Positions 50,619 to 59,435 of a DNA stretch of 64,000 nt are shown here, in pieces. Source of the stretch: Kocuria rosea (GTDB lineage Bacteria > Actinomycetota > Actinomycetes > Actinomycetales > Micrococcaceae); NCBI RefSeq assembly GCF_006094695.1, contig NZ_CP035103.1, positions 1,674,001 to 1,738,000 on the forward strand, written 5' to 3'. The position numbers and the translations under genes are program-made. Below the pieces are notes generated by a model, which saw nothing but the letters and a program-made list of their open reading frames with translations, searched no databases and was not told the DNA's origin. Every line of letters begins with the position of its first letter. Within the stretch, counting starts at the first letter, position 1.

Positions 50619-51251
50619 TCAGGCCGGGAAGATGACCCCGGCGAAGCGGACCAGGACCGTCCCGAAGAGCAGCACGAGCAGGGCGGCGGAGACGAACCAC
50701 GCCCACTGCTCGGCGCCGCGCGCCACGCCGGCCGGCGCCGGCAGCACCCCGCCGCGCAGGTTGCGGGTCGTGGTGTGCACCAGCAGGACGGTCTGCATCA
50801 CCCACACGAGCATGCAGTACAGGCACAGGGCGTTGATCTCGAAGGTGGTCTGCCACCACAGCCACAGCACGAAGACCCAGCCGAGGGTCACCCCGATCTG
50901 CAGCCCCCACCAGTACCAGGCGGCGAACCGGGCGCCCGCCAGCACCGCGAGCGCCACGGCCACGACCACCGCGTAGGCGACGATGCCGATGAAGGGGTTG
51001 GGGAAGCCGAAGGCCTCCGCCTGGGGCGTGCGCATGACGGTGCCGCAGGACAGCCACGAGTTGATGTCGCAGCTGGTGCGGTGGCCGGCGTCGAGGAAGA
51101 GCTGGAGCCGCTCGTACACCAGCGTGGCGGCGCCGTAGAAGCCCAGGAGCCCGGTCACGAGGGCCACGAGGCCCCAGCGCCGGTCGGCGCGGGCGTCCGG
51201 GCCGCGGGACACGGCGGGGGAGTCGTCGAGGCGGGGCGGAGTGGAGGTCAC
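50619..51251 (-). CDS. Vitamin K epoxide reductase (VKOR) family membrane protein
   Basis: A 210-residue integral membrane quinone-linked thiol oxidoreductase. Bacterial VKOR reoxidises DsbA-type proteins and replaces DsbB in actinobacteria. The quinone-site CxxC is CLYC in helix 4 (about residue 142-145); the loop cysteine pair is SCDINSWLSC near residue 60-69; five hydrophobic segments are visible. The C-terminal thioredoxin domain of fused forms is absent, so a separate DsbA-like partner is expected. GTG at 51251 with TAGGAT 6 nt upstream indicates a leaderless start. Confidence 0.9.
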   Translation of the reverse strand: MTSTPPRLDDSPAVSRGPDARADRRWGLVALVTGLLGFYGAATLVYERLQLFLDAGHRTSCDINSWLSCGTVMRTPQAEAFGFPNPFIGIVAYAVVVAVALAVLAGARFAAWYWWGLQIGVTLGWVFVLWLWWQTTFEINALCLYCMLVWVMQTVLLVHTTTRNLRGGVLPAPAGVARGAEQWAWFVSAALLVLLFGTVLVRFAGVIFPA

Positions 51252-51257
51252 ACGCCG

Positions 51258-51263
51258 ATCCTA
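51258..51263 (-). promoter_or_regulatory. -10 box of the VKOR gene, leaderless type
   Basis: TAGGAT with 6 nt to the GTG at 51251. Confidence 0.55.
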
Positions 51264-51678
51264 GGCGATGCCCCCTGATGCTCCCCGGGGGCTCTCCCGG
51301 CCCCGTGCCCGCGGGTTGCGGGCCGTGACGGAGCCAATCCGGCCCGCACCGGGGCGTCTGTGAGATACTGGCCACGGTCGAGCCCGCCCGTACGCGGGAT
51401 CTCGGCCCAGTCGGACTTCGACCCCAGGTCGGCAGGACCCGCGGCTCTCATCGGATTGAGCGCGTCCGCCGCCGGCCCAAGACCGTTGCCCTCGTGAGCA
51501 GCGGCTCGAAGCCCCGGACTGGCTCGCTGCCGTCCCCGCCCGTTCGCGAGGTGTGCGGGACGCGACGGGTACGCACAGGACTTCTGGCCGCCGCGTGGAC
51601 CCCCACCGGCGATACGCCGACCAAGCAGCTGCGGGGACCGGGTACGGACGGCGTACCGCGGCAGGAGCACAGCTGTAT
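51264..51678 (+). other. Upstream region and long leader of the RNase E/G gene
   Basis: More than 400 bases without a gene. A GATACT box at 51364-51369 would give a 5' leader of about 300 nt. The leader holds several short inverted repeats, for example GCCCG...CGGGA-type pairing near 51385-51412. RNase E is autoregulated through its leader in E. coli; a similar use here is speculative. No start codon with coding character is seen. Confidence 0.4.
51364..51369 (+). promoter_or_regulatory. Candidate -10 box of the RNase E/G gene
   Basis: GATACT, the best -10 match upstream of the gene, with TTGCGG too far upstream (about 43 nt) to be a normal -35. Confidence 0.35.
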
Positions 51679-54600
51679 ATGGATGCCGAACAGGTGAACC
51701 AGGCCGGGGCGCAGGACGCCCTGGACGCTGGTCAGCAGAACACATCGCACGACGCCCGCCGGGACCTCCCGGAGGCGGAGGCAACGGTGCAGGACACCGC
51801 CCCCGAGGTCCCGGGCCACGTGCCCGAGGAGCCCTCGGAGGACGCGCCGGCCGTGCCGGACACCGCCCCCGAGGTCTCGGGCCACGTGCCCGAGGAGCCC
51901 TCGGAGGACGCGCGTCCCGCGCCGGACGCCGTCCCAGAGGCCGGGCCCGGCACGCCGGGCGAGGTTCCCGGCCAGCCGTCGGAGACCGCGCCGGCCACCG
52001 GCGACGCCGCGGGGACCGACACCCTCGACGTCGCGCCCGGGACCGCGGTCCCCGGCGACGAGCGCCCCGGTGCGGTGGCCGAGGAGGCCGCCGCGCCCGC
52101 GAACCCCGCGCCCGGCACGCCCGGCGCGGAGGAGGCCGCCGAGGGCGTCGAGCCCGCCGGCGAGACCGAGGACCTGGGTCCCGGGGCCCAGGCGCCGGCC
52201 GTCGACGCGCCGGCCGGAGCCGGGCAGGACCCCGCCCCGTCCGCCGAGGACGACGAGGCGGACACCGACGACGGCGGGGACACCGTTGACGAGGACACCG
52301 ACGACGAGGACACCGACGACGACGGGGAGCCGCGCACGGCGCCGGCCGCCGCGGTGACGGCGACCTCGCTGATGTTCCACGCCCCGGACCTCGACGAGCT
52401 GCGCGAGGCCGCTCAGCAGCGCGCCGCCCGCCGCCGGGAGGCGCGGCGCCGCCAGCAGGAGGAGAACGCCTCCGCCGAGGACCCGGCCGACGGTCCCGAG
52501 GAGCCGGACACGGCGGAGCTCGCCGACGAGGGCGAGGAGGCCGGCCAGGGGACCGGCGGGAGCGCCACCAGCCGCCGCCGTCGGCGCCGCCGCCGCGGCG
52601 AGGTCGACATGGAGCTCGTGGGCGGCAGCGACGACGACCCGCCCAACACGGTGACCCGGGTCCGGGCGCCCCGCGCCGCGGAGACCGCCACGGTCGACGA
52701 GGTCGTGGCCGTGAAGGGCTCCACGCGGCTCGAGGCCAAGAAGCAGCGCCGGCGCGAGTCCCGCCAGACGGGCCGCCGCCGCCAGGTGATCACCGAGGCC
52801 GAGTTCCTGGCCCGCCGCGAGTCGGTCGAGCGGCAGATGCTGGTCCGGCAGAAGGACAACCGGATCCAGATCGGCGTCCTCGAGGACGGCGTCCTGGCCG
52901 AGCACTTCGTCTCGCACACCCAGCAGGACTCCCTGATCGGCAACGTCTACGTGGGCAAGGTGCAGAACGTGCTGCCGTCCATGGAGGCCGCGTTCATCGA
53001 CATCGGCCGGGGCCGCAACGCCGTGCTCTACGCCGGCGAGGTCAACTGGGACGCGTCGCGGCTCGAGGGCGGGCCGCGCCGGATCGAGGTCGCGCTGAAG
53101 TCCGGGGACTCGGTCCTGGTGCAGGTCACCAAGGACCCGGTGGGGCACAAGGGCGCCCGGCTCACGAGCCAGATCTCCCTGCCCGGCCGGTACCTGGTCT
53201 ACGTCCCGGGCGGGTCGATGACCGGGATCTCCCGGAAGCTGCCCGATGTGGAGCGCGCCCGGCTGAAGAAGATCCTCAAGGACCGTCTGCCGGACGGGGC
53301 GGGCGTCATCGTGCGCACCGCCGCCGAGGGGGCCTCCGAGCAGGAGCTCACCCACGACATCAACCGGCTGCGCGCCCAGTGGGAGCAGATCCAGGAGCGG
53401 GCCGGGTCGACCAGGACGCTCGCGCCCGAGATGCTCTACGCGGAGCCGGACCTCACGATCAAGACGGTGCGCGACGTCTTCAACGAGGACTTCACCACCA
53501 TGGTCGTCCAGGGCGACGAGGCGTGGGACAACATCGAGGCGTACGTGACCTACGTCGCACCGGACCTGCTCGACCGGCTCAAGAAGTGGGACGAGGACGA
53601 GGACCTGTTCGTGAACTACCGCGTGGAGGAACAGATCCAGAAGGCACTCGAGCGCAAGGTCTTCCTGCCCTCGGGCGGCTCGCTCGTCATCGACCGCACC
53701 GAGGCGATGACGGTGGTCGACGTGAACACCGGCAAGTTCACCGGCTCCGGGGGCAACCTCGAGGAGACCGTCACCAAGAACAACCTGGAGGCGGCCGAGG
53801 AGATCGTCCGGCAGCTGCGGCTGCGGGACATCGGCGGGATCATTGTGATCGACTTCATCGACATGGTCCTCGAGTCCAACCGGGACCTCGTGCTGCGCCG
53901 GCTGGTGGAGTGCCTGGGCCGGGACCGCACCAAGCACCAGGTGGCGGAGGTGACCTCGCTGGGCCTCGTGCAGATGACCCGCAAGCGCATGGGCACCGGA
54001 CTGCTGGAGGTGTTCTCCGAGCCGTGCGAGCACTGCGCCGGCCGCGGCGTGGTGGTCCACGACCACCCGCTCGAGGGCCGCTCCGGCGGCGCCACGAGCG
54101 AGTCCCGCGACCAGCGGCCGAACCGCACGGAGCGCAAGCGCGGCCGCGGGGGCCGCAACGAGCAGCAGCCCGCCCGGACGGAGCAGCGCTCCGCCGAGGC
54201 CGACCCCGCGGAGAAGGCCAAGGCCGAGGCCGCGCGGACGGCGTTCGCGACGATCGCCGCCGCCACCCACCACGAGGAGGCGGCCGCGGACGAGCCGGAG
54301 CGAGCCGAGGAGGCCGCCCAGCCTGCGGAGTCCCGGCCCGAGGGCTCGGGGCGCTCCCGGAAGAAGCGCCGCGGCAAGCGCAGCCGCGGCCGCGGCCAGG
54401 GCGGGGACACCGCCGCCGAGCAGCAGCCGGAGGAGGGGGAGGACACCGCCCCCGCCGCCCCGGAGCAGCTCCCCGCCGAGGGGGCGCCGGGCGAGCAGGG
54501 CTCGCGCCTGACCATCAACGGCGAGGTCATCGAGCTGCCGCAGGGCCACGCCGTGGTCGTCGAGCCCGCCGAGGCCCGGCCGCTGAGCCTGGACTCCCTC

Positions 54601-55065
54601 GCGGAGGTCTTCGGGCAGCGGGGACCGGACGCCGGCTCCGCCGCCCCGGAGGCCGCCGCCGAGGCGGTCACCGGTGCGGATGACGCCGCGGAGGGGGCCA
54701 CCGCCGCGGCGGAGGCCCCGGCCCAGGAGAGCACGGCCCAGGAGAGCATGGCGCAGGAGAGCATGGCGCAGGAGCGCACGGAGCGGCAGGCGCCCGCTCC
54801 CGCCGCGGCGGTCGCCGCGGAGCAGGCGGACGTCGAGCCCGTGCGGCCCCGGCGGCGCTCCCGGCGGGCCTCGGCCCCGACGGCGCGGCCCGGCGAGGCC
54901 GAGGTGACCGCCGGCCGGGCGGCCGCCGCGGAGGGCGCCCGGCACGAGGCGAGGACCGTCGCCCAGCGCGCCCCGGAGGAGTCCTCCCGCCGGGCGCCGA
55001 CCGTCGTCGGCGTCGGCGTCAAGGCCGAGGACCTCACCAGCGGCCGGCCCGCCGACCGGGGCTGA
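51679..55065 (+). CDS. rne: Ribonuclease E/G family protein
   Basis: Endoribonuclease organising RNA decay and processing, 1128 residues. Layout: a 390-residue acidic N-terminal extension; S1 RNA-binding domain from about 420 (VGKVQNVLPSMEAAFIDIGRGRNA); RNase H-like and 5'-sensor parts; DNase I-like catalytic domain with the metal aspartates in VVDVNTGKF (about 680) and IDFIDMVLE (about 724); zinc-link CEHCAGRG (about 783); and a 330-residue disordered tail with a basic Arg/Lys block (RSRKKRRGKRSRGRG). Catalytic core in the middle with long N- and C-extensions is the actinobacterial form. ATG at 51679 has AGGAG about 12 nt upstream; a GTG at 51694 is an alternative. Contains two tandem repeats listed separately. 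Confidence 0.93.
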   Translation: MDAEQVNQAGAQDALDAGQQNTSHDARRDLPEAEATVQDTAPEVPGHVPEEPSEDAPAVPDTAPEVSGHVPEEPSEDARPAPDAVPEAGPGTPGEVPGQPSETAPATGDAAGTDTLDVAPGTAVPGDERPGAVAEEAAAPANPAPGTPGAEEAAEGVEPAGETEDLGPGAQAPAVDAPAGAGQDPAPSAEDDEADTDDGGDTVDEDTDDEDTDDDGEPRTAPAAAVTATSLMFHAPDLDELREAAQQRAARRREARRRQQEENASAEDPADGPEEPDTAELADEGEEAGQGTGGSATSRRRRRRRRGEVDMELVGGSDDDPPNTVTRVRAPRAAETATVDEVVAVKGSTRLEAKKQRRRESRQTGRRRQVITEAEFLARRESVERQMLVRQKDNRIQIGVLEDGVLAEHFVSHTQQDSLIGNVYVGKVQNVLPSMEAAFIDIGRGRNAVLYAGEVNWDASRLEGGPRRIEVALKSGDSVLVQVTKDPVGHKGARLTSQISLPGRYLVYVPGGSMTGISRKLPDVERARLKKILKDRLPDGAGVIVRTAAEGASEQELTHDINRLRAQWEQIQERAGSTRTLAPEMLYAEPDLTIKTVRDVFNEDFTTMVVQGDEAWDNIEAYVTYVAPDLLDRLKKWDEDEDLFVNYRVEEQIQKALERKVFLPSGGSLVIDRTEAMTVVDVNTGKFTGSGGNLEETVTKNNLEAAEEIVRQLRLRDIGGIIVIDFIDMVLESNRDLVLRRLVECLGRDRTKHQVAEVTSLGLVQMTRKRMGTGLLEVFSEPCEHCAGRGVVVHDHPLEGRSGGATSESRDQRPNRTERKRGRGGRNEQQPARTEQRSAEADPAEKAKAEAARTAFATIAAATHHEEAAADEPERAEEAAQPAESRPEGSGRSRKKRRGKRSRGRGQGGDTAAEQQPEEGEDTAPAAPEQLPAEGAPGEQGSRLTINGEVIELPQGHAVVVEPAEARPLSLDSLAEVFGQRGPDAGSAAPEAAAEAVTGADDAAEGATAAAEAPAQESTAQESMAQESMAQERTERQAPAPAAAVAAEQADVEPVRPRRRSRRASAPTARPGEAEVTAGRAAAAEGARHEARTVAQRAPEESSRRAPTVVGVGVKAEDLTSGRPADRG
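51793..51924 (+). repeat. 66-bp tandem repeat in the RNase E N-terminal extension
   Basis: Two in-frame copies (51793-51858, 51859-51924) encoding a 22-residue acidic, Pro-rich unit beginning DTAPEV and containing HVPEEPSEDA. The copies are nearly identical at the DNA level, so the duplication is recent. Confidence 0.9.
54721..54780 (+). repeat. 15-bp tandem repeat in the RNase E C-terminal tail
   Basis: Four in-frame copies of GCCCAGGAGAGCAYG-like units, encoding AQES(T/M) repeats in the disordered tail. Confidence 0.9.
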
Positions 55066-55086
55066 CCCGCCCCGCCGAGCAGCACC

Positions 55087-55123
55087 ACGGAGGACCCCGA
55101 CCAGCACGGTCGGGGTCCTCCGT
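55087..55123 (+). terminator. Terminator of the RNase E/G gene
   Basis: 16-bp stem (55087-55102 / 55108-55123) with a 5-nt loop, 21 nt after the stop codon. Confidence 0.75.
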
Positions 55124-55258
55124 CGTCGCGGACCGTCACGGACCGTCCCGGCCTGCCCGCCCTCCGCGCGGCGGCGTACCGTGGTGCGCACCACAGCACA
55201 CCCGGGGCCGCCGTCCCGTCCGCCGGGAGAGCGGCCGCCCGTTCCAGGGAGCATCGCC

Positions 55259-55993
55259 ATGACCAGTGCAGACACCATCCGCACCACCGGCACGGAACTG
55301 TTCGTCCATCGGGATCCGTCGGCCGTGGACCGTCACTACACGGAGGACTTCGTCCAGCACTCGCCGCTCGCGCCGGACGGGCGCGAGGGTCTCAGGCAGT
55401 TCGTGCAGAGCATGCCCGAGGACTTCCGCGTGGACATGGTCCGGATGCTCGACGACCACGGGACGGTGGCCGTCCACTCGGTGTACGAAGGGCTCGGTCC
55501 GGAACCGCTGGTCGGCTTCGACGTCTTCCGGGTGGAGGACGGACGGATCGCCGAGCACTGGGACGTCCTCGAGCCCCTGCGCACGGGCCCCGACGGCGCC
55601 CGCCCCCAGCTCGACGGTCCCGTCGCGGTCACGGACCACGAGCGGACGCAGGGCAACAAGCGCATCGCCGCCGAGTGGGTCGAGGCCGCCCTCGTCGGGG
55701 GCGACCGCCACGCCGTCCAGGACCACATGAGCCCCCGGGGCTGCACCGAGCACACCGGCGGCACGCCGGACGGCCCGCAGCCCGCGTACCAGCGGCTGCG
55801 CCGCGTGGTCGGCGAGGGGAACTTCGTGCTGACCGTCGCGGAGGCCGTTCCCGGAGGGAGCCGCGACGGAGGATCCACCGGAACGGTCGCCTGCTACGAC
55901 CTCTGGCGCCTCGACGACGGCCGGATCGTGGAGCACTGGGGCGTCGCGCAGCCGGTGCCCGAGCGGATGGCCCACGCCAACGGCATGTTCTGA
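55259..55993 (+). CDS. Tandem SnoaL-like (NTF2-fold) protein
   Basis: A 244-residue protein made of two SnoaL-like domains: residues about 5-115 ([37 protein letters not shown]) and about 135-244 ([31 protein letters not shown]). The second domain repeats the D-G-R-I-x-E-H-W signature of the first, so the protein arose by duplication. The family includes polyketide cyclases and ester hydrolases, but many bacterial members have no known substrate. AGGGAG lies about 8 nt before the ATG at 55259. No signal peptide. Monocistronic, ahead of the thiamine operon. Confidence 0.83.
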   Translation: MTSADTIRTTGTELFVHRDPSAVDRHYTEDFVQHSPLAPDGREGLRQFVQSMPEDFRVDMVRMLDDHGTVAVHSVYEGLGPEPLVGFDVFRVEDGRIAEHWDVLEPLRTGPDGARPQLDGPVAVTDHERTQGNKRIAAEWVEAALVGGDRHAVQDHMSPRGCTEHTGGTPDGPQPAYQRLRRVVGEGNFVLTVAEAVPGGSRDGGSTGTVACYDLWRLDDGRIVEHWGVAQPVPERMAHANGMF

Positions 55994-56030
55994 TCCCGTG
56001 CGGGGTCCGTGCCGACTCCCGCACGACGAC

Positions 56031-56036
56031 TAGACT
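56031..56036 (+). promoter_or_regulatory. -10 box of the thiM operon
   Basis: TAGACT; transcription would begin near 56043, just before the TPP aptamer. Confidence 0.6.
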
Positions 56037-56050
56037 GGCAGGACACCAGA

Positions 56051-56119
56051 CACGGGGTGCCGCACGAGCGGCTGAGAACACACCCGTCGAACCTGATCTA
56101 GCCAGTACTAGCGAAGGGA
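56051..56119 (+). promoter_or_regulatory. TPP riboswitch (THI element)
   Basis: Aptamer binding thiamine pyrophosphate. All conserved boxes are readable: CACGGGGTGC, GGCTGAGA, ACCCGTCGAACCTGATCTAG and TAGCGAAGGGATG. The 3' strand of the closing stem includes GAAGGGA, which is also the ribosome binding site of thiM, so ligand binding would block translation without a separate terminator. Thiamine synthesis is thus switched off when TPP is plentiful. Confidence 0.95.
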
Positions 56120-56127
56120 TGTCGCAG

Positions 56128-57003
56128 ATGCGCGATGCCGTACCCCCGTCCGACCGCACACCAGGACCCGGGAGGCCGGTGCCGCCGGACCCCGCGCTCG
56201 CCGAGGACGCCGCCGCGGCCCTGGCGGACCTGCGCGCCGCGGCGCCGCTGGTGCAGTGCATCACCAACGCCGTGGTCACCAACTTCACCGCCAACGTGCT
56301 GCTCGCCGTGGGCGCGTCCCCGGCGATGACCGACATCCAGGGCGAGGGCGGGGTCTTCGCGGAGCTCGCCGACGGCCTCCTCGTCAACACCGGCACGCCC
56401 ACCGCCGAGCAGCGCGGCGCCGCCTACGAGGCCGTCGGGGCCCGGCGCCGCGCGGGCCGGGCCTGGGTCCTGGACCCGGTGGCGGTGGGCGCCCTGCCCG
56501 TGCGCACGGCGCTGGCCCGCGACCTGCTCGGGTTCGAGCCGGCGATCGTGCGCGGCAACGCCTCCGAGGTCATCGCCCTCGCCGGCGGCGCCGGCGGCCG
56601 CGGCACGGACGCGACCCACGGCGTCGACGCGGCCCGGGACGCCGCCGCCGCGCTCGCCGAGCGGGCCGGCTCGGCGGTGGCCGTGTCCGGGCCCGTGGAC
56701 CTCGTGCGCTCCCCGGACGGCACGGTGGTCCGGGTGCCGCACGGCACGCCCCTGCTGACCCGCATCACCGGCGGCGGGTGCGCCCTGGGCGCCCTCATGG
56801 CGGCGTTCACCGCCGTGCGCACGGACCCGGCCGCCGCGGCGGTGGCCGCCACCACGGTGTACACCCTGGCGGCCGAGGACGCGGCCGCCGACTCCGCCGG
56901 GCCCGGCTCCTTCGCCGTGGCGCTGCTGGACCGGCTGCACGCCGTCACCCCGGAGGGGATCGCCGCCCGGGCGGAGCTCGTGCGCGAGGAGGTCGCCCGG
57001 TGA
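56128..57003 (+). CDS. thiM: Hydroxyethylthiazole kinase
   Basis: Phosphorylates the thiazole alcohol for thiamine salvage; about 291 residues. The N-terminus carries [15 protein letters not shown] and GASPAMTD; the catalytic Cys-type site region [13 protein letters not shown] near residue 205 is typical of the ribokinase-like ThiM fold. I prefer the ATG at 56128, because GAAGGGA is about 8 nt upstream; the ATG at 56119 abuts it. The first 25 residues are poorly conserved. First gene of thiM-thiE-thiD/tenA; its stop overlaps thiE by 4 nt. Together with ThiD and ThiE it can build thiamine phosphate from salvaged precursors. Confidence 0.92.
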   Translation: MRDAVPPSDRTPGPGRPVPPDPALAEDAAAALADLRAAAPLVQCITNAVVTNFTANVLLAVGASPAMTDIQGEGGVFAELADGLLVNTGTPTAEQRGAAYEAVGARRRAGRAWVLDPVAVGALPVRTALARDLLGFEPAIVRGNASEVIALAGGAGGRGTDATHGVDAARDAAAALAERAGSAVAVSGPVDLVRSPDGTVVRVPHGTPLLTRITGGGCALGALMAAFTAVRTDPAAAAVAATTVYTLAAEDAAADSAGPGSFAVALLDRLHAVTPEGIAARAELVREEVAR

Positions 57004-57683
57004 GCCCGCGCCTCGACCCCGCGGCCCTGGCCCTGCACCTGGTGACGGACACCGCCCTGAGCGCCCCCCGGACGGTCCCGGACGTCGTGGCCGCCGCCGT
57101 GCGCGGGGGAGCCACCATGGTCCAGGTGCGGGAGAAGGACGCCCCGGTCCGCGAGCTCGTCGCCCTGCTGACGGCCGTGGCCGAGCGCGTGGGCCGGGAG
57201 GTGCCCGTGCTCGTGGACGACCGCGCCGACGTGTACCTCGCCGCCCGCGCGGCCGGCGCCCCCGTGGCCGGCGTGCACGTGGGCCAGTCGGACCTGCCCG
57301 TGGCGCTCGCCCGGGAGATCTGCGGCCCGCAGGCCGTGCTCGGCCTCAGCGCCGCCACGGCGGAGGAGCTCGATGCCGCCGCCGCGCTGCCGGCCGGGAC
57401 GGTCGACTACCTGGGCGTCGGGGCGGTGCGGGCGACCCGCACCAAGCCCGACCACCCCGAGCCGCTGGGCGTCGAGGGCTTCGCCCGCGCCGCGGCCCGC
57501 ACGGCCCTGCCCTGCCTGGCCATCGGCGGGGTGCGGGTCGAGGACGCCCCCGGCCTGCGCGCCGCCGGCGCCGCGGGGCTGGCCGTGGTCTCCGGGATCT
57601 GCGCCGACCCGGACCCCGCCGCCGCGGCCGCCCGCTACCTGCGGGCCTTCACCGCCGTGCCCGCCGGGGAGGTGGCCCCGTGA
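57000..57683 (+). CDS. thiE: Thiamine-phosphate synthase
   Basis: Joins HMP-PP and thiazole phosphate to thiamine phosphate; 227 residues, TIM barrel. Visible: VQVREKD (pyrophosphate-binding region), [31 protein letters not shown] and IGGV...GVAVVSGI-like C-terminal block. GTG at 57000 overlaps the thiM stop as GTGA and its own stop overlaps the next GTG the same way, so all three genes are translationally coupled. Under TPP riboswitch control from the leader of thiM. Confidence 0.94.
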   Translation: MSPRLDPAALALHLVTDTALSAPRTVPDVVAAAVRGGATMVQVREKDAPVRELVALLTAVAERVGREVPVLVDDRADVYLAARAAGAPVAGVHVGQSDLPVALAREICGPQAVLGLSAATAEELDAAAALPAGTVDYLGVGAVRATRTKPDHPEPLGVEGFARAAARTALPCLAIGGVRVEDAPGLRAAGAAGLAVVSGICADPDPAAAAARYLRAFTAVPAGEVAP

Positions 57684-59215
57684 CCGCCCGCGTGCCCCGC
57701 GTCCTGGCCATCGCCGGCACCGACCCCACGGGCGGGGCCGGCCAGCACGCGGACCTCAAGTCGATCGCCGCGATGGGCGGCTACGGGATGAGCGCCGTCA
57801 CCGCCGTCGTCGTGCAGAACACCGTGGGCGTGCGCGACATCCACGTCCCGCCGGTCGAGTTCCTCTCGGCACAGCTGGACGCGGTCGCCGAGGACGTCGA
57901 GATCGACGCCGTCAAGATCGGGATGCTCGGGTCCGTGCCGGTCATCGAGGCCGTCACCCGGTGGCTCGGGACCCACCGGCCGCCGGTCGTGGTCCTGGAC
58001 CCCGTCATGGTCGCGACCTCCGGGGGCCGCCTGCTGGAGCGCGAGGCCGAGGACGCCCTGCGCTCGATGCTCGGCCTCGCCGACCTGATCACCCCGAACC
58101 TGCAGGAGCTCGCCGTGCTCGCCGGGGAGGACACGGCGTCGTCGTGGGACGAGGCCCTCGCGCAGGGCCACCGTGTGGCCCGCGCCCACGGCACCCTGGT
58201 GCTCGTCAAGGGCGGGCACCTCACGGGGGACCGGACGCCCGACGCGCTCGTGGGCCCGGACGCCCCCGAGCCCCTCGTGGCGTTCGACGGCGCCCGCGTG
58301 CCCACCGAGAACTCCCACGGCACCGGGTGCTCCCTCTCCTCGGCCCTGGCCACCCTCCAGGCCCGGCACGGGGACTGGCCCCGGAGCCTGCGGATCGCCC
58401 GGGACTGGCTGCGCGGCGCCCTCGAGGCCGCCGGGGACCTCGAGGTCGGCCACGGCAGCGGGCCCGTCCACCACTTCCACCACGTCCAGGACGCCCTCGA
58501 GAGCTGGGGCACGGGCCCGGAGCGGTTCACCGACGAGCTGTGGGAGGCCTCCGCGGCCGTGCGGCGGGAGATCGAGGAGCTCGAGTTCGTCCGCCTCCTC
58601 GGCGACGGCCGGCTCGAGCCGGACCGCTTCCTCGCCTACCTCGACCAGGACCTGCAGTACCTCGACGGCTACAGCCGGGCGCTGGCCCTGCTGGCCGCCA
58701 GGGCGCCCGACGAGGAGCAGCGGCTGTTCTTCGCCGCCGGCGCCGTGTCCTGCACCGAGACCGAGGCGCAGCTGCACCGGGCGCGGCTGCGGCACGCCGG
58801 GGACGGCGGCGCCCGGGCCGGCGGTGCCCGGGACGGTCTCGGCGAGGTGACGCGGCGCTACACCACGTTCCTGCTCGCGGCCACCGCCGCGGAGCCCTAC
58901 CCGGTGGGCCTGGCCGCCGTGCTGCCGTGCTACTGGGTCTACGCGGACGTGGGCCGGCACCTGAACGAGCTCGCCGCGGCCGACGGGACCGACGGGCACC
59001 CCTACGCGGACTGGCTGGCCACGTACGCGGACGAGGGGTTCCAGGAGGCCACCCGCACGGCCCGCCGGCTGCTCGACGACGCCGCCCGGGCGGCCCCGGC
59101 GGACGTCCGGGCGAGGATGCGGGAGGTGTTCCTGGAGGCCTGCGCGCTCGAGCGGGACTTCTTCGCCGCGCCGGTGGCGGAGCGCCGGTTGGCGGGCGCT
59201 GACCGGATCGAGTAG
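57680..59215 (+). CDS. thiD: Fused HMP/HMP-P kinase and TenA aminopyrimidine hydrolase
   Basis: A 511-residue bifunctional protein. Residues about 1-265 are ThiD (IAGTDPTGGAGQHAD at the N-terminus, KGGHLTGD, and the anion hole NSHGTGCSLSSAL), phosphorylating hydroxymethylpyrimidine. Residues about 280-511 are TenA, with the catalytic Cys in LPCYWVYADVG and the terminal ACALERDFF Glu. TenA releases HMP from degraded thiamine, so the fusion produces HMP and phosphorylates it. A loop of Gly/Ala/Arg (HAGDGGARAGGARDG) occurs inside TenA. GTG start overlaps thiE by 4 nt. ThiD-TenA fusions are known in actinobacteria. Last gene of the operon. Confidence 0.93.
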   Translation: MTARVPRVLAIAGTDPTGGAGQHADLKSIAAMGGYGMSAVTAVVVQNTVGVRDIHVPPVEFLSAQLDAVAEDVEIDAVKIGMLGSVPVIEAVTRWLGTHRPPVVVLDPVMVATSGGRLLEREAEDALRSMLGLADLITPNLQELAVLAGEDTASSWDEALAQGHRVARAHGTLVLVKGGHLTGDRTPDALVGPDAPEPLVAFDGARVPTENSHGTGCSLSSALATLQARHGDWPRSLRIARDWLRGALEAAGDLEVGHGSGPVHHFHHVQDALESWGTGPERFTDELWEASAAVRREIEELEFVRLLGDGRLEPDRFLAYLDQDLQYLDGYSRALALLAARAPDEEQRLFFAAGAVSCTETEAQLHRARLRHAGDGGARAGGARDGLGEVTRRYTTFLLAATAAEPYPVGLAAVLPCYWVYADVGRHLNELAAADGTDGHPYADWLATYADEGFQEATRTARRLLDDAARAAPADVRARMREVFLEACALERDFFAAPVAERRLAGADRIE

Positions 59216-59218
59216 TCT
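59213..59218 (+). promoter_or_regulatory. Candidate -10 box of rplU-rpmA
   Basis: TAGTCT overlapping the stop codon of the thiD/tenA gene; would give a leader of about 210 nt before rplU. Confidence 0.5.
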
Positions 59219-59435
59219 TGATCTTCGGTGCCCTGCCGGTGCGCGCGTGTAAAAACTCGACACCCCACCTGGCGGCACATGCGGGTGCAGTTCCTGAATT
59301 GCGGCGAACCTGCGCTGACCTCGGCCTAGTCCCACGGGCCGGTCACCGTCAGCTCGTCTCAACGTCGTTGGTCCTGACAGGTATGCGCTCGACCCACACT
59401 GTTTACACATGACGTCGAGAGAAGTGAGTTCCCAA
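59219..59435 (+). promoter_or_regulatory. Long 5' leader of rplU-rpmA
   Basis: 217 nt without a gene. It includes AT-richer segments (GTGTAAAAACTCG near 59248, CACTGTTTACACATG near 59396) and GC stems. Leaders upstream of rplU are known to be conserved RNA structures in some phyla, and a binding site for L21 or an antiterminator-like function is conceivable. No consensus leader family is recognised here. Confidence 0.4.
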
